From Diphasiastrum complanatum (Eukaryota; Streptophyta; Lycopodiopsida; Lycopodiales; Lycopodiaceae): a stretch of DNA of 64,000 nt. Below the pieces are notes generated by a model. The model was not told where the DNA came from. It saw only the letters and a program-made list of their open reading frames with translations, and did not search any database. Location of the stretch: NCBI GenBank assembly GCA_029204225.1, contig CM055104.1:53431417-53495416 (forward strand). The letters are read 5' to 3'. The position numbers were made by a program, and so were the translations under genes. Shown here one piece after another: positions 24,891 to 37,371 of the stretch. Positions within the stretch are counted from its first letter, which is position 1; each line of letters begins with the position of its first letter.

Positions 24891-25520
24891 CTCTCCCTTA
24901 ATCTGAATCCATGAATGTTTTGACCTTCAAACTTAGTTTTGCATAGAATTTTATGTGTGCATCCAAGCTTAATGCTTTCGTAAAAATATCTGCTGTCATA
25001 TCTTGCGTTCGACAGTACTGCAATCTGACCTCTTTGTCAAGAACTTTGCTTCTAACATAGTGATACTTGAGTTCAATGTGCTTACTCCTAGAATGAAACC
25101 TAGGGTTGGCTGACAAGGCAATAGCACTTTGATTATTACACAAATATAATGCTAGAGCAAATTGATTCAGACCTATTTTTGAAAGTAAGTTTCTCAACCA
25201 CTAAGTGACTTGTGAGGCTACGATATACTCTAATTCTGTAGAAGATAGAGCTATCGAAGTTTTCTTGTGACTATTCCAAGAAATAGGACCATTATTGAGG
25301 AAGAATGTAAACCCATAAGTGGATTTACAAGTGTCTACATCTCCTGTCCAACTTGCATATGTGTAACCACCGAGTAAATTGAGTTTGTCGTTGTCGACTA
25401 TTCCATAACAAATGCAAAAGTCCATAGTAGCTTGAAGATATCTCATGACTCTGATGAGAGCCTTCCAATGTGTTATACCAGGGTTAGTCATAAACTGACT
25501 TAGGGATGTGAGATTTTAAT
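24891..25520 (-). mobile_element. Copia fragment L, RNase H (minus strand)
   Basis: The minus strand encodes the copia RT end and RNase H: TNPGITHWKALIRVMRYLQ, TYASWTGDVDTCKSTYGFTFFL, KKTSIALSSTELEYI, SKHIELKYHYVRSKVLDKEV and DMTADIFTKAL. The rest of the element is absent beyond about 25520, where LTR sequence of element M begins. Only about one break is seen in this stretch. Confidence 0.87.
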
Positions 25521-26227
25521 GCTCAGCCTTAACAATTGTTCAAGTAATGAGCATCCTGAAGACAGCCGAAGGCCGACTACATGTTTTGGACCTTCGCATT
25601 TTTCGCACTCTTCACTTTTGCCTTAAAGACATTTTTTATGTACCTTCGTCTTTTTTGCCTTCTTCTCATTTTTCGCACCTTCGGGAAATAAAAAAACGAC
25701 ACAGTGACCAAAATCCATTCTAGGCCTACCTTAAGCATTCTAAGGCACTTTCGGATTTTTCGTTTTTCCAACAGAGGTGGATCGATGTCGCCAACTTATC
25801 ATCAACCCTAAAAATAGCTGGACAACAAAATATCCAAAGGACGGTTGCCTACTTTGTACATACATAAGAGTGGCGTAAAGAGCATTAAATGCTTGTAAGA
25901 TATTTTTGAAGACACCTGTAAATATATACTACTGGCTAGATCAAGCTAAGTGTTAAGAAATTTTTGTTTTAACATTAACTAGAGCTCTTTTGTAGCCAAT
26001 GTTATCATGCCCAACAAGCTGAAGTTATTACTTCAAGTCATTGTACTCACTATTGATATTAATCAAAGTGCAAATTTCATGTCTCAGTATCGTATTGTTC
26101 ATTTGCGCAATTTGTATGAATGATTCATCTTGAATATTCCTGCTGCTAACTGTAGTATTTCCGATCCTACACGCCTACGCCCAAAGCCTCGAGCTTCTGT
26201 TGCCGGTCATCCCCACATTTTACGACA
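25521..26227 (+). repeat. 5' LTR of copia M
   Basis: The right edge is fixed at 26227 (..TTTTACGACA) by the adjacent primer site at 26228. The left edge is uncertain. The early part carries repeated pyrimidine and CGCAC/TTCGC motifs (25580-25700). No 3' partner is seen. Confidence 0.65.
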
Positions 26228-26239
26228 TGGTATCAGAGT
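26228..26239 (+). other. Primer-binding site of copia M
   Basis: TGGTATCAGAGT, an initiator-Met type primer site with one base different from the common TGGTATCAGAGC, directly adjoins the LTR. Confidence 0.85.
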
Positions 26240-26370
26240 GGGCATTTCAGTAATCTACATTTCTACTCTAGATTATCAGTATTGTTTCTATCAAGACGTC
26301 TTTCGAACAAACGCGTAACCAACAGTATTTCAACATTCGTTGTTTCTACCAACGATCTCGTTCAATCAGA

Positions 26371-29037
26371 ATGGATCCATCATCTAGTTCATCTCTCATT
26401 GACAAACTCGATGGAGATAACTACCATCTCTGAAAATTCAAGATGAGGGTCATACTACTAGCCAAAAGACTATGGGACATCGTTGATGGCACAGAGCTCA
26501 AACCAGAAGGTGATGCAGCCAGCATCACCAAGTGGAGACTGAGAGATGACAAAGCATTTGTCATGATCACCCTCAACATCAAGGATACTCAGATCAGCCA
26601 CATACGTGTTGTTCAGACTGCTAAGGATGCATGGGACATCCTAGCAATGCTCTACAATATCAGGGATGTGATGTCCAAATTACACTTGAGAAATAAATTC
26701 TTCACCCTGAGAATGTCTAACGCAGAGAGTGTTTCAAGTCACCTCAACATTTTCAAAAATCTTATGGAGCAAATGACTACAACTGGCTCAGTCATAGAAA
26801 ATTCTGATGCTCTCATGACTCTATTAACGAGCCTACCTTAAGCCTACAAAAATTGGGTTATGGCAATTTTCAACCCAAGAGAACCTCACTCTGTCAAGAG
26901 TAATTTCGTTGCACCTACAAGAGGAGATCAGAAGATCTGCATCCTCCTCAGGCTCAGGATAGGATTCTCAAGTTTTATATTAAAAAAATTCAGAAGTTTA
27001 AATCCAAGAGATCTACAAAGTCAAGTTATACTGACAAGAAGAGCAATATGCATACTAGACTAAATTCTGGTTCAGGATTGAATTTAGCCTCTTCATCATT
27101 CCAACCAGTGCAGAAACCATTCTGTACATACTATAAGAGGACTGGCCATGAAATCAAGAACTGTTGAACTTTGATATACAACAACAAAAAGAAAAAGCAG
27201 TTCCAACAACAAGCACACAGTGCAACAACTAGTCACTCAATCCAACCACAAGATGAAGATGAAGCAGCGTTCATGACCAAAGTTGAAAAACATCAAGATA
27301 TCGACTCCTGGTATCTAGATTCCGGAGCAACTCAACATATGACTCACCATTGTGATTGGTACAAAGACTACAAGTCATTTACCCACGCTAGAGTTGTGCA
27401 ACTTGGAGACAACTCATCACATTCAATCGAAGGTGAGGTGAAGTCAAGTTCTTGTCCAATGTTCTCCACGTTTTAAATCTAAAAAAAAATATGCACTCAG
27501 CTAGTAGAATCACCGATTCTGGTCGGAAGGTCAAATTCAATATAGAAGGCTGCACAATTTTTGACAAATCTTGGAAGGTTCTAGCCTATGGAAGAAGAAG
27601 CAACTATCTTTACAAACTTAGTCCCTGGTACTCTTCTAACAGTCAAACTCTTTACACAGCCACTTTTGAATCAACTGATATGCTACGACATTTCAACAAT
27701 ATTCAACAAATGTCTGTTCAGAGTCTAGTACAAGATGTGACTTTTGTCAACAAGCCAACTTTTCCATTTGAAAGCTATATTATCAGCAAGCTTGCTAGAA
27801 GTCCCTTCATTTCAGATTCAGTTCATACTTCCAGAGGCTTGCTTGACCTTGTACATAGCGACATTTGTGGCCCAATGCAAACTACTTCGACAAGGGGAGC
27901 TCTCTATTTTCTAACCTTCATTGTTGACTTCTCACGAATGATTGCTACTTACTTTTTGAAGAACAAATCCAATGAGTTCAAGTTCTTCAAGCAATTGAAG
28001 ACGTCTACACAAAACTAGACCGAGAGGAAGATCACGTCTCTATGCACAGATGGAGGGGGAGAGTATATCTCCATGGAATTCAAGGCATTCACCAATAGAG
28101 ATGTCATTTTTGTGGAAAACCAGTTCATCGACCACAAGGAAAAAGTTGCTGACAAATTCGACCCAAAGGATCGAACAACCAAATTCAGATCTAGTCATTC
28201 AACTATAGGAAATTGACTCAGACAATGAATCAGAACCTCAACGAGTCAGCTCACATCAGAGGACCAAAGTTCAACCTAGAAGGTTGAACATGTCCAGACA
28301 GCCTCCATCCAGATTTATGGATGATCTTGTCTGCTACTTTGTGCAGGAACCAACCATCGTTTCTGAGGCTATGTCTACTTCTGATGCTGACCACCGTTTT
28401 TTAGGCTATGTCTACTCCTAAAAAGCAGCTATGGACACCAAATTCGATTCTCTAATAAAGAGTCAAACATGGACAGTCACAAAGCTGCCAAAGGATTGAA
28501 ATCCGATCCCATACAAATGGATATTCAAGGCAAAGTATGATGTTGAAGGAAGGCTCAATTGCTACAAGGCTAGGCTAGTTGCCAAAGGCTACTCCCAGAT
28601 TCTAGATTTGGACTATTTTGAAACCTTCAGTCCAGTTGTCAAACATGCTTCGATCCGCCTACGCCTCTCCTTTGTAGTTGTAGCAGACCTTGAAGTCCAT
28701 CAAATGGATGTCCAAACAGCTTTTCAAATGAAATCTATATGACATAGCCAAAGGGATATGAACTCAACGGCAAGAAACAACATCTTGTATGTATAATCCA
28801 CAAGGCACTCTACAGGCTGAAACAGTCACCCAGAGCCTGGTTCCAAAAAATCAATGCATTTTTTTATCGAGATGGTTTTATTCCAAACTCAGCAGACTCG
28901 AATGTATACTTCAAGTCTATATTAGATTACTTCATCATCATCACTCTCTCTATGTAGATGATACACTCCTATTCAATAACGATCTGAATCTGATGAAGGA
29001 AACAAAATACATGCTGGCCCAGGATGAAGAAACGAAA
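26371..29037 (+). mobile_element. Copia element M coding part (plus strand), broken
   Basis: Plus-strand order: gag from MDPSSSSSLIDKLDGDNYHL (26371; about 26371-26960, with SITKWRLRDDKAFVMITLNI), zinc-knuckle region (about 27115-27165), protease (WYLDSGATQHMTHH, about 27310), pre-integrase/integrase (about 27450-28150, with LVHSDICGPMQT) and RT (about 28440-29000, ending after a YVDDTLLF block). It is cut at 29037 by the LTR of element D. It has many breaks (about ten) and is an old copia lineage distinct from F. Confidence 0.87.
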
Positions 29038-30041
29038 TGTTTCTAACTACAAAGCCTTGCTAGTTTTCAACCCTCAGCCTGACGAAGATGTTCGTAAACA
29101 CAAAAGTTGGGAGACATGAAGCACAAAAAGTTCTGCGAACACGAAAGTCAAAGGAAATGAAGATGAACGGTTCGCAAACATGAAAGTCAAAGCAGACGAA
29201 GACAAACGGTTCGCAAACACGAAAGATTCACGAATGATAGTCTTTTGCGGTCCAGTACGAGAGAAGGCAAACGACCAAAATGAAACCAACGACGAAAAAG
29301 AAACCTTCTTCTGTCCTCTACACTCCAAAGAGTACCAGCGAGATTATGGAAGTACCCAGAAGTACAAATATCTGATCTGATGGCATGACGTCAGCAGATA
29401 CATTTTAGGTCGTGGCTAATCTGCCACTCTTGTATTTCCTAGATTAGTTGTAGATGCTTAATTACTCTAATCTTAGATTTACATAGAGTGACTATACTTA
29501 CTGGATAGTACTTTACATATAGATTAACAGAGTACACATATAGTGTAACATAGTAGTCTTATGTAAGTAAGCAATCAAGACGAAATACAGAATACATGTC
29601 CACCTGCATGCAAAGACAATTCTGTCTAGGATCTGTAGATCCAACTGTCCGCTAGTAAAGTGAGACGATTGCTCGTGAGAGAACTGTGTTTCTCCCATGC
29701 CAACGCACTGCATGGATTTGCATGCAGTGCTTGAAGAAATTAGAGTAAACTCAATATAGATTTCTTGTTGTGTCTGATCTTGAATGCAAATGCGTCTGCT
29801 GTTTATTCATGTGTCTAAGTTTCCTTGTTCATTTGAATTTCACACCTTGGTTGAAACTATGTTGAATGCTGCATTAATTTTATAAACGTAGATCAACAGT
29901 GCCTGACTACACTCTGGAGGATTATAGGAGTGATTCAGCTGGCAGTGTCCAGCGATCGCATCTAAACTCCATCCGAGGGCAAGAGAGTCGTGGTTCCTTT
30001 GTGAAAGCCTCGCGACTGCAATCCTCATTCATTCACACTCT
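29038..30041 (+). repeat. 5' LTR of copia D
   Basis: The LTR starts TGTTTCTAACTAC and ends shortly before the first primer site at 30046 (about 30036-30045), about 1 kb. The early part is rich in CACGAAAG/TTCGCAAAC repeats. Partial copies of the same LTR occur at 1658 (plus) and 11845 (minus). Confidence 0.8.
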
Positions 30042-30045
30042 TTGG

Positions 30046-30115
30046 TGGTATCAGAGCATATCACACTCTTCAGTGGTATCAGAGCATATCACATTCTCTT
30101 CAGTGGTATCAAAGC
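30046..30115 (+). other. Three tandem primer-binding-site copies of copia D
   Basis: TGGTATCAGAGC occurs at 30046-30057 and 30074-30085, and TGGTATCAAAGC at 30104-30115. Between them are near-identical spacers (ATATCACACTCTTCAG and ATATCACATTCTCTTCAG). The first copy adjoins the LTR and is the likely functional primer site. The others look like local tandem duplications of the LTR-leader junction. Confidence 0.9.
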
Positions 30116-30218
30116 TGATCATCCTATCATATTCTAACATAGCCAAGAATCTAGCAAATCCAAAAGGCCAAGCATTCAAACAAACAACCATCAACAAGGG
30201 AACAGACTCCAAGAAACA

Positions 30219-33023
30219 ATGGCTTCAATCAACAGCATGCAGAGCAAGATCTGCACAATATTTGATTCTTCAGGATCTAGCTTTCTAGCCTGGAAAGTTA
30301 AGACATCACTGATACTCAAGGGCGAAGGACTATTTCCCTAGGTGGATGGAACAAAAGAAATGCCTACAACAATAGGCAAGGAGCTAAGCGAATGGAGGGG
30401 AAAAAATGACAAGGCAGTAGCCTTGCTATCATCTTCCATCGAAGATAGTCTCACACTTGAACTGGCTACACTCTCCAAAGCTAAGGAGATGTGGGATGCA
30501 TTACTCACCAGATTTCAGATGAAATCAAGAAGTCAAATCATGATGCTGGAAGATCAGCTGACGAATTTGCAGTGGGATGGAAAAGACCTCACTTCTTTTG
30601 TAAGAAAGATGAAGGATTTGTTTCTGTCACTACATAACTCTGGAGCAGAGAAGATTGTGTCAGCTGAGAAGCAGCTCACGTACCTGTTGAGAGCCTTACC
30701 CAGATCATTCCAGACGACAAGAACCATGCCCACGAAAGATCTTGCCATGAACCTCAAAAAGGCGATTGTCGAGATTCGAGAGGAAATCGAGGCCAAAGAA
30801 CATCAAAGATGTTTCTGACCAGGCCCTCTATGACAACAAAGAAAAATCCAAGAAGTAGTTTAAGACTAAGAGGGAGTCGAATCAGAGGCAGGATTGTGAC
30901 TAGCAAGCAAAGAGGACCAGCAAGGGCAACTGGAAGAGCAAAGGGAGGTCGAAACAACAAGGTGCAGACAAGAAGACTTGCGTGAGATGCAGAAGAGACG
31001 GGCATATAGTAGATACATGCTGGCTCAATCCCAAGATTGAGTGTATCCATTGCCATAAGAAGGGTCACGTAGCCATGAAGTGCCACCAGAACTCGAGAAA
31101 CAAATCAACACAGAACAGACAGGAGAACAACAATAGTTCATCATATGTCAAGGAGCCCGAGAGCTCAAAAATGGGCAAAGAAAGAACGAACAGAAACTGT
31201 TCGACCGCCTATATCTATGAAGACGTGTGTGCAACATCAACATCTGACACACATGAGGTGATTCTAGACTCAGGAGCCACCTCACACTTCGTGACATCAA
31301 GACGAATAATGTCTGATTTTAGAAGTGCAGATCCCTCAAGATTCATAGTTCTTGGAGATGGATCTAGACATCAAGTGAATGGTATTGGTTCACTATGGCT
31401 CAACACCAACGGCAGAGACAGACAACTCAAAGATGTTCTGTTCGTGCCTACTCTGCAACAAGACTTGCTCTCTGTAGCAAGAATAGCAGATGCAGAGATG
31501 CGTGTGACATTTTTTGACAAAGCATGCAATGTGATTGATGCCAATACCAGTACTTTGATCACTCAAGACAGAAGGAAAGAAAACCTATATCATCTGAAGG
31601 TATGTCTACCTGCAGATCAGGTGCATCAGACTCATGATGACCAGCTAGACACTCTGTGGCGCAAGAGACTCTACCACATGAACTCAATGACACTTTACCA
31701 AGCAAGCCATCATGGAGCAATAACAGGGGTCAGCATCTCGAATGCAACCAGTTCGACCACCTGTGATGCATGTTTGAAGGGCAAGATGTCATGCACACCA
31801 TTCATCAAAGACTCCTACAGAATGACTAAGATTTTGGAGCTAGTGCATACTGACATCTGTGGACCATTCAACATGATCTCAGTAGGAGGTTCAAAATTCT
31901 ATATAACCTTCATTGATGATTATAGCAAATTTTCCAGAGTGTATTTTATTCAGAATAAATCTGAAGCACTTGATAAACTCACTAAATATGTGAATTGGAC
32001 TGAGAGATGTACATGCAGCAAAGTGAAGCAGATCAGAACAGATCAAGGTGGCGAATACATCTCGAATTGCTTCACTAACTTCTGCAATGATCGTGGCATC
32101 ATTCATAGAAGAACTGCATCCTACACACCATAGCACAATGGTGTTGCTGAACGAAAGATCAGGACCCTGATGGAAGCAGCCAGATGCATGATGCCCTACT
32201 CGAAAGCTCCAAGGGCACTATGGGCTGAAGCAGTAGCTACAGCTGCATACATCCAAAACAGAACAGGCAAGTCTGGTGTCCCTCACACAACACCACATGA
32301 GCTATGGTGGGGTAAAAAGCCCAATCTGTCTCACGTCAGAATCTTTGGTTGTGCAGCTTATGCACATATTCCTGATAAGCTTCGAAAGAAGCTTGATGAG
32401 AAAGCCGAACAGGGATTTCATGTAGGTTATGACAACAATTCAACATACTACAAAGTCTACATGCCAGACACGAACACTGTGAAAACAGTGAGAGATGTCA
32501 GATTCAATGAGAGCAGGACAATGGCCAATGACGATCCTATCAGCTACAAAGTTTTGGGGAGACAATACTATGACCTGCCGCCAATGATAGAGGGTGTAGA
32601 GGACGAATGCGAAAACGAAGATTTTTGAGTCATCTCCCATTCGAGCGACGAATCTGACGAAGAAAGATTCGAGAGGCAACCTGTCGTCGTAGTTCCTGTA
32701 AACCAAGATGGTTCCGGACCGAGCAGAGTAGACAAAGACAAAGGCATAACTGTCCTAGGAGGATCTCCTAGAAGGTCAACAAGACCACAAAGAGCGCCAG
32801 CAAGATATGTGCCAGGCAGTTCAGCTTCCACATTAGAAGAGTTATGCGGATTCAGTGCCAAACCACAGACTTTTGAAGAAGCGATTGACAGTCCAGAGAA
32901 AGACAAATGGATCCAAGCCATGAACAAGAGATGGAATCCATGAGAAAGAACTAGGTATGGACGTTGGAGCCATTACCACATAAGCGCAAGATTGTCAAAT
33001 GCAAATGGGTTTTAAAGCTAAAC
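30219..33023 (+). mobile_element. Copia element D coding part (plus strand), 3'-truncated
   Basis: Plus-strand order: gag from MASINSMQSKICTIFDSSGS (30219, about 30219-30820), two zinc knuckles (CVRCRRDGHIVDTC, CIHCHKKGHVAMKC; about 30980-31085), protease (ILDSGATSHFVTS, about 31262), pre-integrase (about 31650-31800), integrase core (HTDICGPF to RTDQGGEY, about 31845-32060, then NGVAERK...), integrase tail (about 32320-32530) and the very start of RT (about 32870-33020). The rest is missing and replaced by a short LTR piece. Integrity is moderate, with a handful of breaks. Gag resembles B. Confidence 0.9.
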
Positions 33024-33058
33024 AGCTGTCCGCTAGTAAAGCGAGACAATTGCTCGTG
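33024..33058 (+). repeat. Short Q/D-family LTR piece at the D truncation
   Basis: A ~35-base stretch (TCCGCTAGTAAAGCGAGAC then AATTGCTCGTG) matches the D LTR near 29646. It links the truncated RT of D directly to minus-strand LTR R. It is a recombination scar. Confidence 0.75.
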
Positions 33059-33530
33059 GTGGGAGCTGGTGGTATTGATTATCCCTTTGATCCCACATGT
33101 GTGAAGGTGCTTTGTCATATGATGATTCATCATGCAAAACTGACACTTGGACAAAACCTTCTATTTTGAGCACTTTTGGTCCATTTTTCTTCTATATGGA
33201 GATCTACTTGAAAATCTTCTAGAAGTCAAAATTCGTCTACTTCAGCTTATTCCACACATGTGAGCTGTCCTCTACACATGGGATGTGACACTTAACCAAA
33301 GGATGTGGCTCATGCAATCAATAGATTGATGCCATGTGTCATATGTCTAGAAAACTAGTTTTTGGCCTTTTAGCCACTAGAACTTGAATTAAATCATATG
33401 TACAACCTATATGATTATGGTACATGACAAGTACACTATTTTCACATGTGGGAACAGGCTCCACACATGTGTAGTCATCCTATATACAAGATTTTTGGCC
33501 TCTAACAAGCTTATTTTTGCATTTTTCACA
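33059..33530 (-). repeat. Truncated LTR R (minus strand), same family as LTR P
   Basis: Reverse complement of the LTR at 51862. Its element-strand start TGTGAAAAATGCAAAAATAAGC lies at 33530, and it shares the block around GTTTTTGGCCTTTTAGCCACTAGAAC and several CACATGTGTG motifs. The low-coordinate end is cut at about 33059. No internal element sequence is attached, so it may be the remnant of a solo LTR. Confidence 0.82.
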
Positions 33531-33949
33531 ATATGGCCAACTGCAAACCAAGTCACTTTCCACTCGACCCTGGACTAAAGTTATCAAAGGAACAGTCTCT
33601 TCAAACTGAGGTAGAAAAGGAGAAAATGAAACAATACCCTTTTCAATCCATCATCGACTCACTAATGTACACAATGATATGCACGCGACCAGACCTTGCA
33701 TATTCGATCAGTACACTCAGCCAATTCCTTTCAAATTCAGGCTTAACTCATTGAAAAGCACTAACAAAAGTCATGAAGTACATCTAAGCAATGAAAACTC
33801 TCAGCATCTGCTACGGTGGCAGCCAAATTGCCAACATCCTTGAAGCCTACACCGATGCGGATTGGGTAGGAGATGTTGTAGAACACCTGATCAGACAAAT
33901 CTCGGTTCTACTAGCAAAGTGCATAGTTTTCTTGACAAAGGATGAGAAA
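33531..33949 (+). mobile_element. Copia RT/RNase H remnant (plus strand)
   Basis: The plus strand encodes the end of copia RT and the start of RNase H: MANCKPSHFPLDPGLKLSKE, YTMICTRPDLAYSISTLSQFL and EAYTDADWVGD. It could be the lost end of element M or of D; both lack this part upstream. It stops at the LTR of gypsy E. It is broken. Confidence 0.8.
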
Positions 33950-34889
33950 CAAATTTGAACTTGAAACATTTCTATTTGTGTTCAAACTTGAAAGAATCGC
34001 GAAACTTATTCTTGCTAAAACTCAAAAGATTCGCAAAATACATTCTTGTAGATACTCGAAAGATTCGCGAACAGTATCTTGTCATGAAATATTATGTTTC
34101 TTGTTCAAACCTCGTCTGTCGCGAAATTGTTGCCTGTCGTAGACAATTCGCGAAATATTCTTGATTCTTCTTCAAGCTCGAATCCATCAACTGTCGCGAA
34201 CAATTCGCGAAACACGAAGCTTAGATGAAGAGATAAACTATCGCGAATAGAAATTATTCGAGCCTGGAAACAGAGCGTTTATTTGAATATCAACCGTCGT
34301 AACGGTTAGATCTATTGTTACAGAATTAAAAGGCCAAAACTGTCATGTGTTGTATGTAATGGGCCCATGAGCTTATTAATGAATTACCAAAATAGCCATG
34401 GAGCTAAACTAGACTAGAATTAGTCATTGGAATTGTTAATAAAAAGGTGCAAACAACCACGCCACATTTGTATCGGCGATAATTATAATAATGGTTGTAA
34501 GGCCCAAATATAAGTAATAAGGCCCCAAATATTAACTAGAGGCACCAAAGACCCACTATAAATAGAGGGGGTCGTGCTAATTTGGAGGCTATTCTACTTT
34601 TATGATTTTTGAACTTTTGGTGATCTTGAAGCTTCTCTTTGAGAGCTTTCTTGATAGTGTTGATGGTTCATGTGCCTACAATCACATGAGAGCTAGAATC
34701 AGGCCCAATCTTGTGAATGATCAATAATAATGAATAATGGATTCTGTCTTTACCCATTTTGGTGAAGTTTGGCTACATCTAGCTATCTTCTTGAATTTTG
34801 ACTAGTTTCTTGATTTTCTTGTATTGTCATGACATTTTGATGTTTAATGAATGGATTGGATGTATGAATGATAAGGTTGGCACATGACA
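33950..34889 (+). repeat. 5' LTR of gypsy E
   Basis: The right edge (..CACATGACA) is fixed by the primer site four bases on. The left edge is approximate, placed where copia RNase H coding ends. The LTR carries seven TCGCGA palindromes in its first 300 bases and a TATA box at 34557. Confidence 0.72.
34557..34564 (+). promoter_or_regulatory. TATA box in the LTR of gypsy E
   Basis: TATAAATA in the context CCCACTATAAATAGAGGGGG, about 330 bases before the LTR end, is a textbook plant core promoter. It would start the element RNA some 30 bases on. Confidence 0.75.
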
Positions 34890-34893
34890 ATTT

Positions 34894-34905
34894 TGGTATC
34901 AGAGC
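34894..34905 (+). other. Primer-binding site of gypsy E (initiator-Met tRNA type)
   Basis: TGGTATCAGAGC, a few bases after the LTR end. It is the same primer type as the copia elements in this window. Confidence 0.88.
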
Positions 34906-35489
34906 ATTAGATCTTTTCCTCATCAGATTTGGTTAATTTTGCTAAGTTTAGTAGAGTTTCTTGTTCTAGTTTGCTTGATTTTTCAATTTCCAGAAAGCTT
35001 TGATTCAATTTCTGACCTTGTAATCTTCATTTTTTGTGTAGTTTCTTGTTGTAGATCAATAGATCATTCTTTAACTTTCAAGAGGTACTGAGATTTTCTG
35101 ATTTGGAGCTATAATGACCAAGTTATGGCCATTTTTGTGCTTTCATTCCAATTTTAGTTAGTGACAATTTTTGCAGTCTGTTTCTCTATTTCTGGTTGAT
35201 GTTTTGGCCGGAATATATGATTATATCTCTATATGATTGTAGATCTAACTCTTAGCTTGAATTTGAGTCACTTTTTAGCCAATTTGGTTGAAAATTGAGA
35301 GAGATATTGCAATTCTTGTGAAGGAGGTATAATCCTAGTTTTGGTAGAAAATTTGGGAGAAAAACACTTCAACTCTTCATTGTTCAAGTTTTGTTCCTTC
35401 GTAGATTCTCTTCAATTTTTTTCATTTTGAAGCTTTCGTCAGATTCAAAAATCAACTTTTAACTTCATGTGTGGGCGCCGGATCTCAAA

Positions 35490-35990
35490 GCCTTTTCTTT
35501 GAATTCGTGAGAACAAGTAGGGCACAGGAGGAGGTCCGCGACTTCCTCAATAAATTCCTCCGCAACTTCTTCACGAATTCCTCCACAACTTCTTCACAAA
35601 TTCCTATAACTCCTACGCATTTCTACGAATTTTGCCCATGAATCCCCAATCCCGTCCCTGTTTGCAAATTTTGAATTTTTTTTTTCACTACGTATGAATT
35701 CAGGTGCGAATTCTAGCGACTACCATGCAAATCCAAGTATACCCTTCGTGAATTCTTCCCGAATTCTTTGACCTGCCCCTTCCTGTCCGCGGATATCTGT
35801 TCACAATTCCTTTGCAAATTCTTCGCGAATTGCGAATTCTTCGACCTGCCCCTACTTGTCCCACGAATACCCCGTTCGCAAATCCACGTGAATTTTTCGT
35901 TGACCTGGCCCTTCCTGTCTACGAATACCCCCCCCTCTCCGCTCGCGAATTCTCACCCCTCACGAATACCCACATTCTTTTTCCTCCTTC
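35490..35990 (+). repeat. Degenerate repeats in the leader of gypsy E
   Basis: Two repeat themes are seen: an ACGAATTCCTCC.CAACTTCTTC unit (about 35540-35600), and a unit containing GAATTCTT.GACCTGCCCC.. TGTCC.CGAATACC that recurs near 35762, 35838 and 35897 (spacing about 60-75 bases). It is noncoding leader sequence between primer site and gag. Confidence 0.65.
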
Positions 35991-36249
35991 CTCATCAACG
36001 TGCTTGAAAAAATACAAAAATAAAAAAAATTCAATTAAAAAAAAATTATCGTCAATTTTATCAATTATCGTCAATTTTTTATTTTATCATCATTACTTGT
36101 TATTTTTTAAATTTTTATAGGACCCCTTATTTCTTAACTTGTTGTCATTTTATACTATATTCTTTTAATATTTTTCATATCACTTCCGTGTGACATTGGA
36201 TTTCAATGCTGTAAAAGGGAAAAAGTGGTCAATACGTTGAGTTCAATTA

Positions 36250-37371
36250 AATGGCACTGAAAAGAATGAGTAATACTGAAGAAATTCCGGCTACAGAATA
36301 TTCAGCTGGAACAGAGAAAATATTAACCAAAGTTTTGACTGCTATACAAGACACCACCAAAGTGACTAAACAAACATGACAACGGATGCAGGAAAGCTCA
36401 GAGCAACGTTGGGAGAAAATGTTAGAGTTGATGATGTCACGTTTTGAAAATGTCATGAGTGCTACTCTACAAAAACAAGATGTTCATCAAGGTCAAAATC
36501 CTTCATCATTTCTGAATGCTTCAATATCTGAAATTCCGGGTCAAGGTAGTCTAGAGACATTGCGAAACAATAAGGGAAAACAATAAGTATGTGAGGATCG
36601 ACCAATTTGGTTGCAACCAACTGCTCCAACACCAAACGATTTTTCACTTCTGGACTTCTCCCTGCTGGTGTGGCTGCTCAAGATCCACAACAATGGGTAC
36701 TACAAGAGCTCGATTCATACAACAAATTGCCACTTCATTATCGGAGTGCTATAAATTTTAATATTCACATGAGTATTATGGATCGTGCTCAAAAGAATCA
36801 AGGGTTTAAGAGAGATGGTAATGATTTCAAAAATAAAATTTTCATGCCCAACTTCAGTGGAAACGCTGATACTATAGATGTGGAAGAATGGCTACACAAA
36901 TTGGATTAATATTTCCAATTATTTCCAAGGACTGAACAAGCGAAGATTGCTTATGCTTCACTACACTTCGAGGGTCCAGCTTATGTTTGGTGGAAGAAAG
37001 TTGAGGGTGATCCACATGGCCAACCAGCGATCTACAATTGAACACAGTTCAAGCAATTGTGTACTAAGGTTTTCATGAATCTATTTCAAGAGAAAATGTT
37101 CTCTCAACGTTGGTGCTCAGTTCAGCAAACGGTCTCAATCCAAGATTATAATCATGAATTCTGGCAATTGATACTTAAGGCCAAATTGGACAAAAATGCA
37201 CATTTACACCGATATATCCATGGGTTACAACCTCAAATTGGAGCTGATGTGGAAGCAGCCATATGTACAAGTTTGGATTCAACAATGCAGTTAGCTTTGA
37301 TCCATGAACATAAATACCCTTCAACGATAAAAATATACCAAAAACAAGGGACGAATGCAATCAACACGTCT
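36250..37371 (+). mobile_element. Gypsy E gag, first part
   Basis: The plus strand opens with MALKRMSNTEEIPATEYSAG (36251) and contains the Retrotrans_gag-type core: NFSGNADTIDVEEWLHKLD, FQLFPRTEQAKIAYASLHFE, GPAYVWWKK, then QRWCSVQQTVSIQDYNHEF and LQPQIGADVEAAI. Gag would form the particle that packages the element RNA. It is broken and interrupted at 37371 by copia F (TSD CGTCT). Confidence 0.82.
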
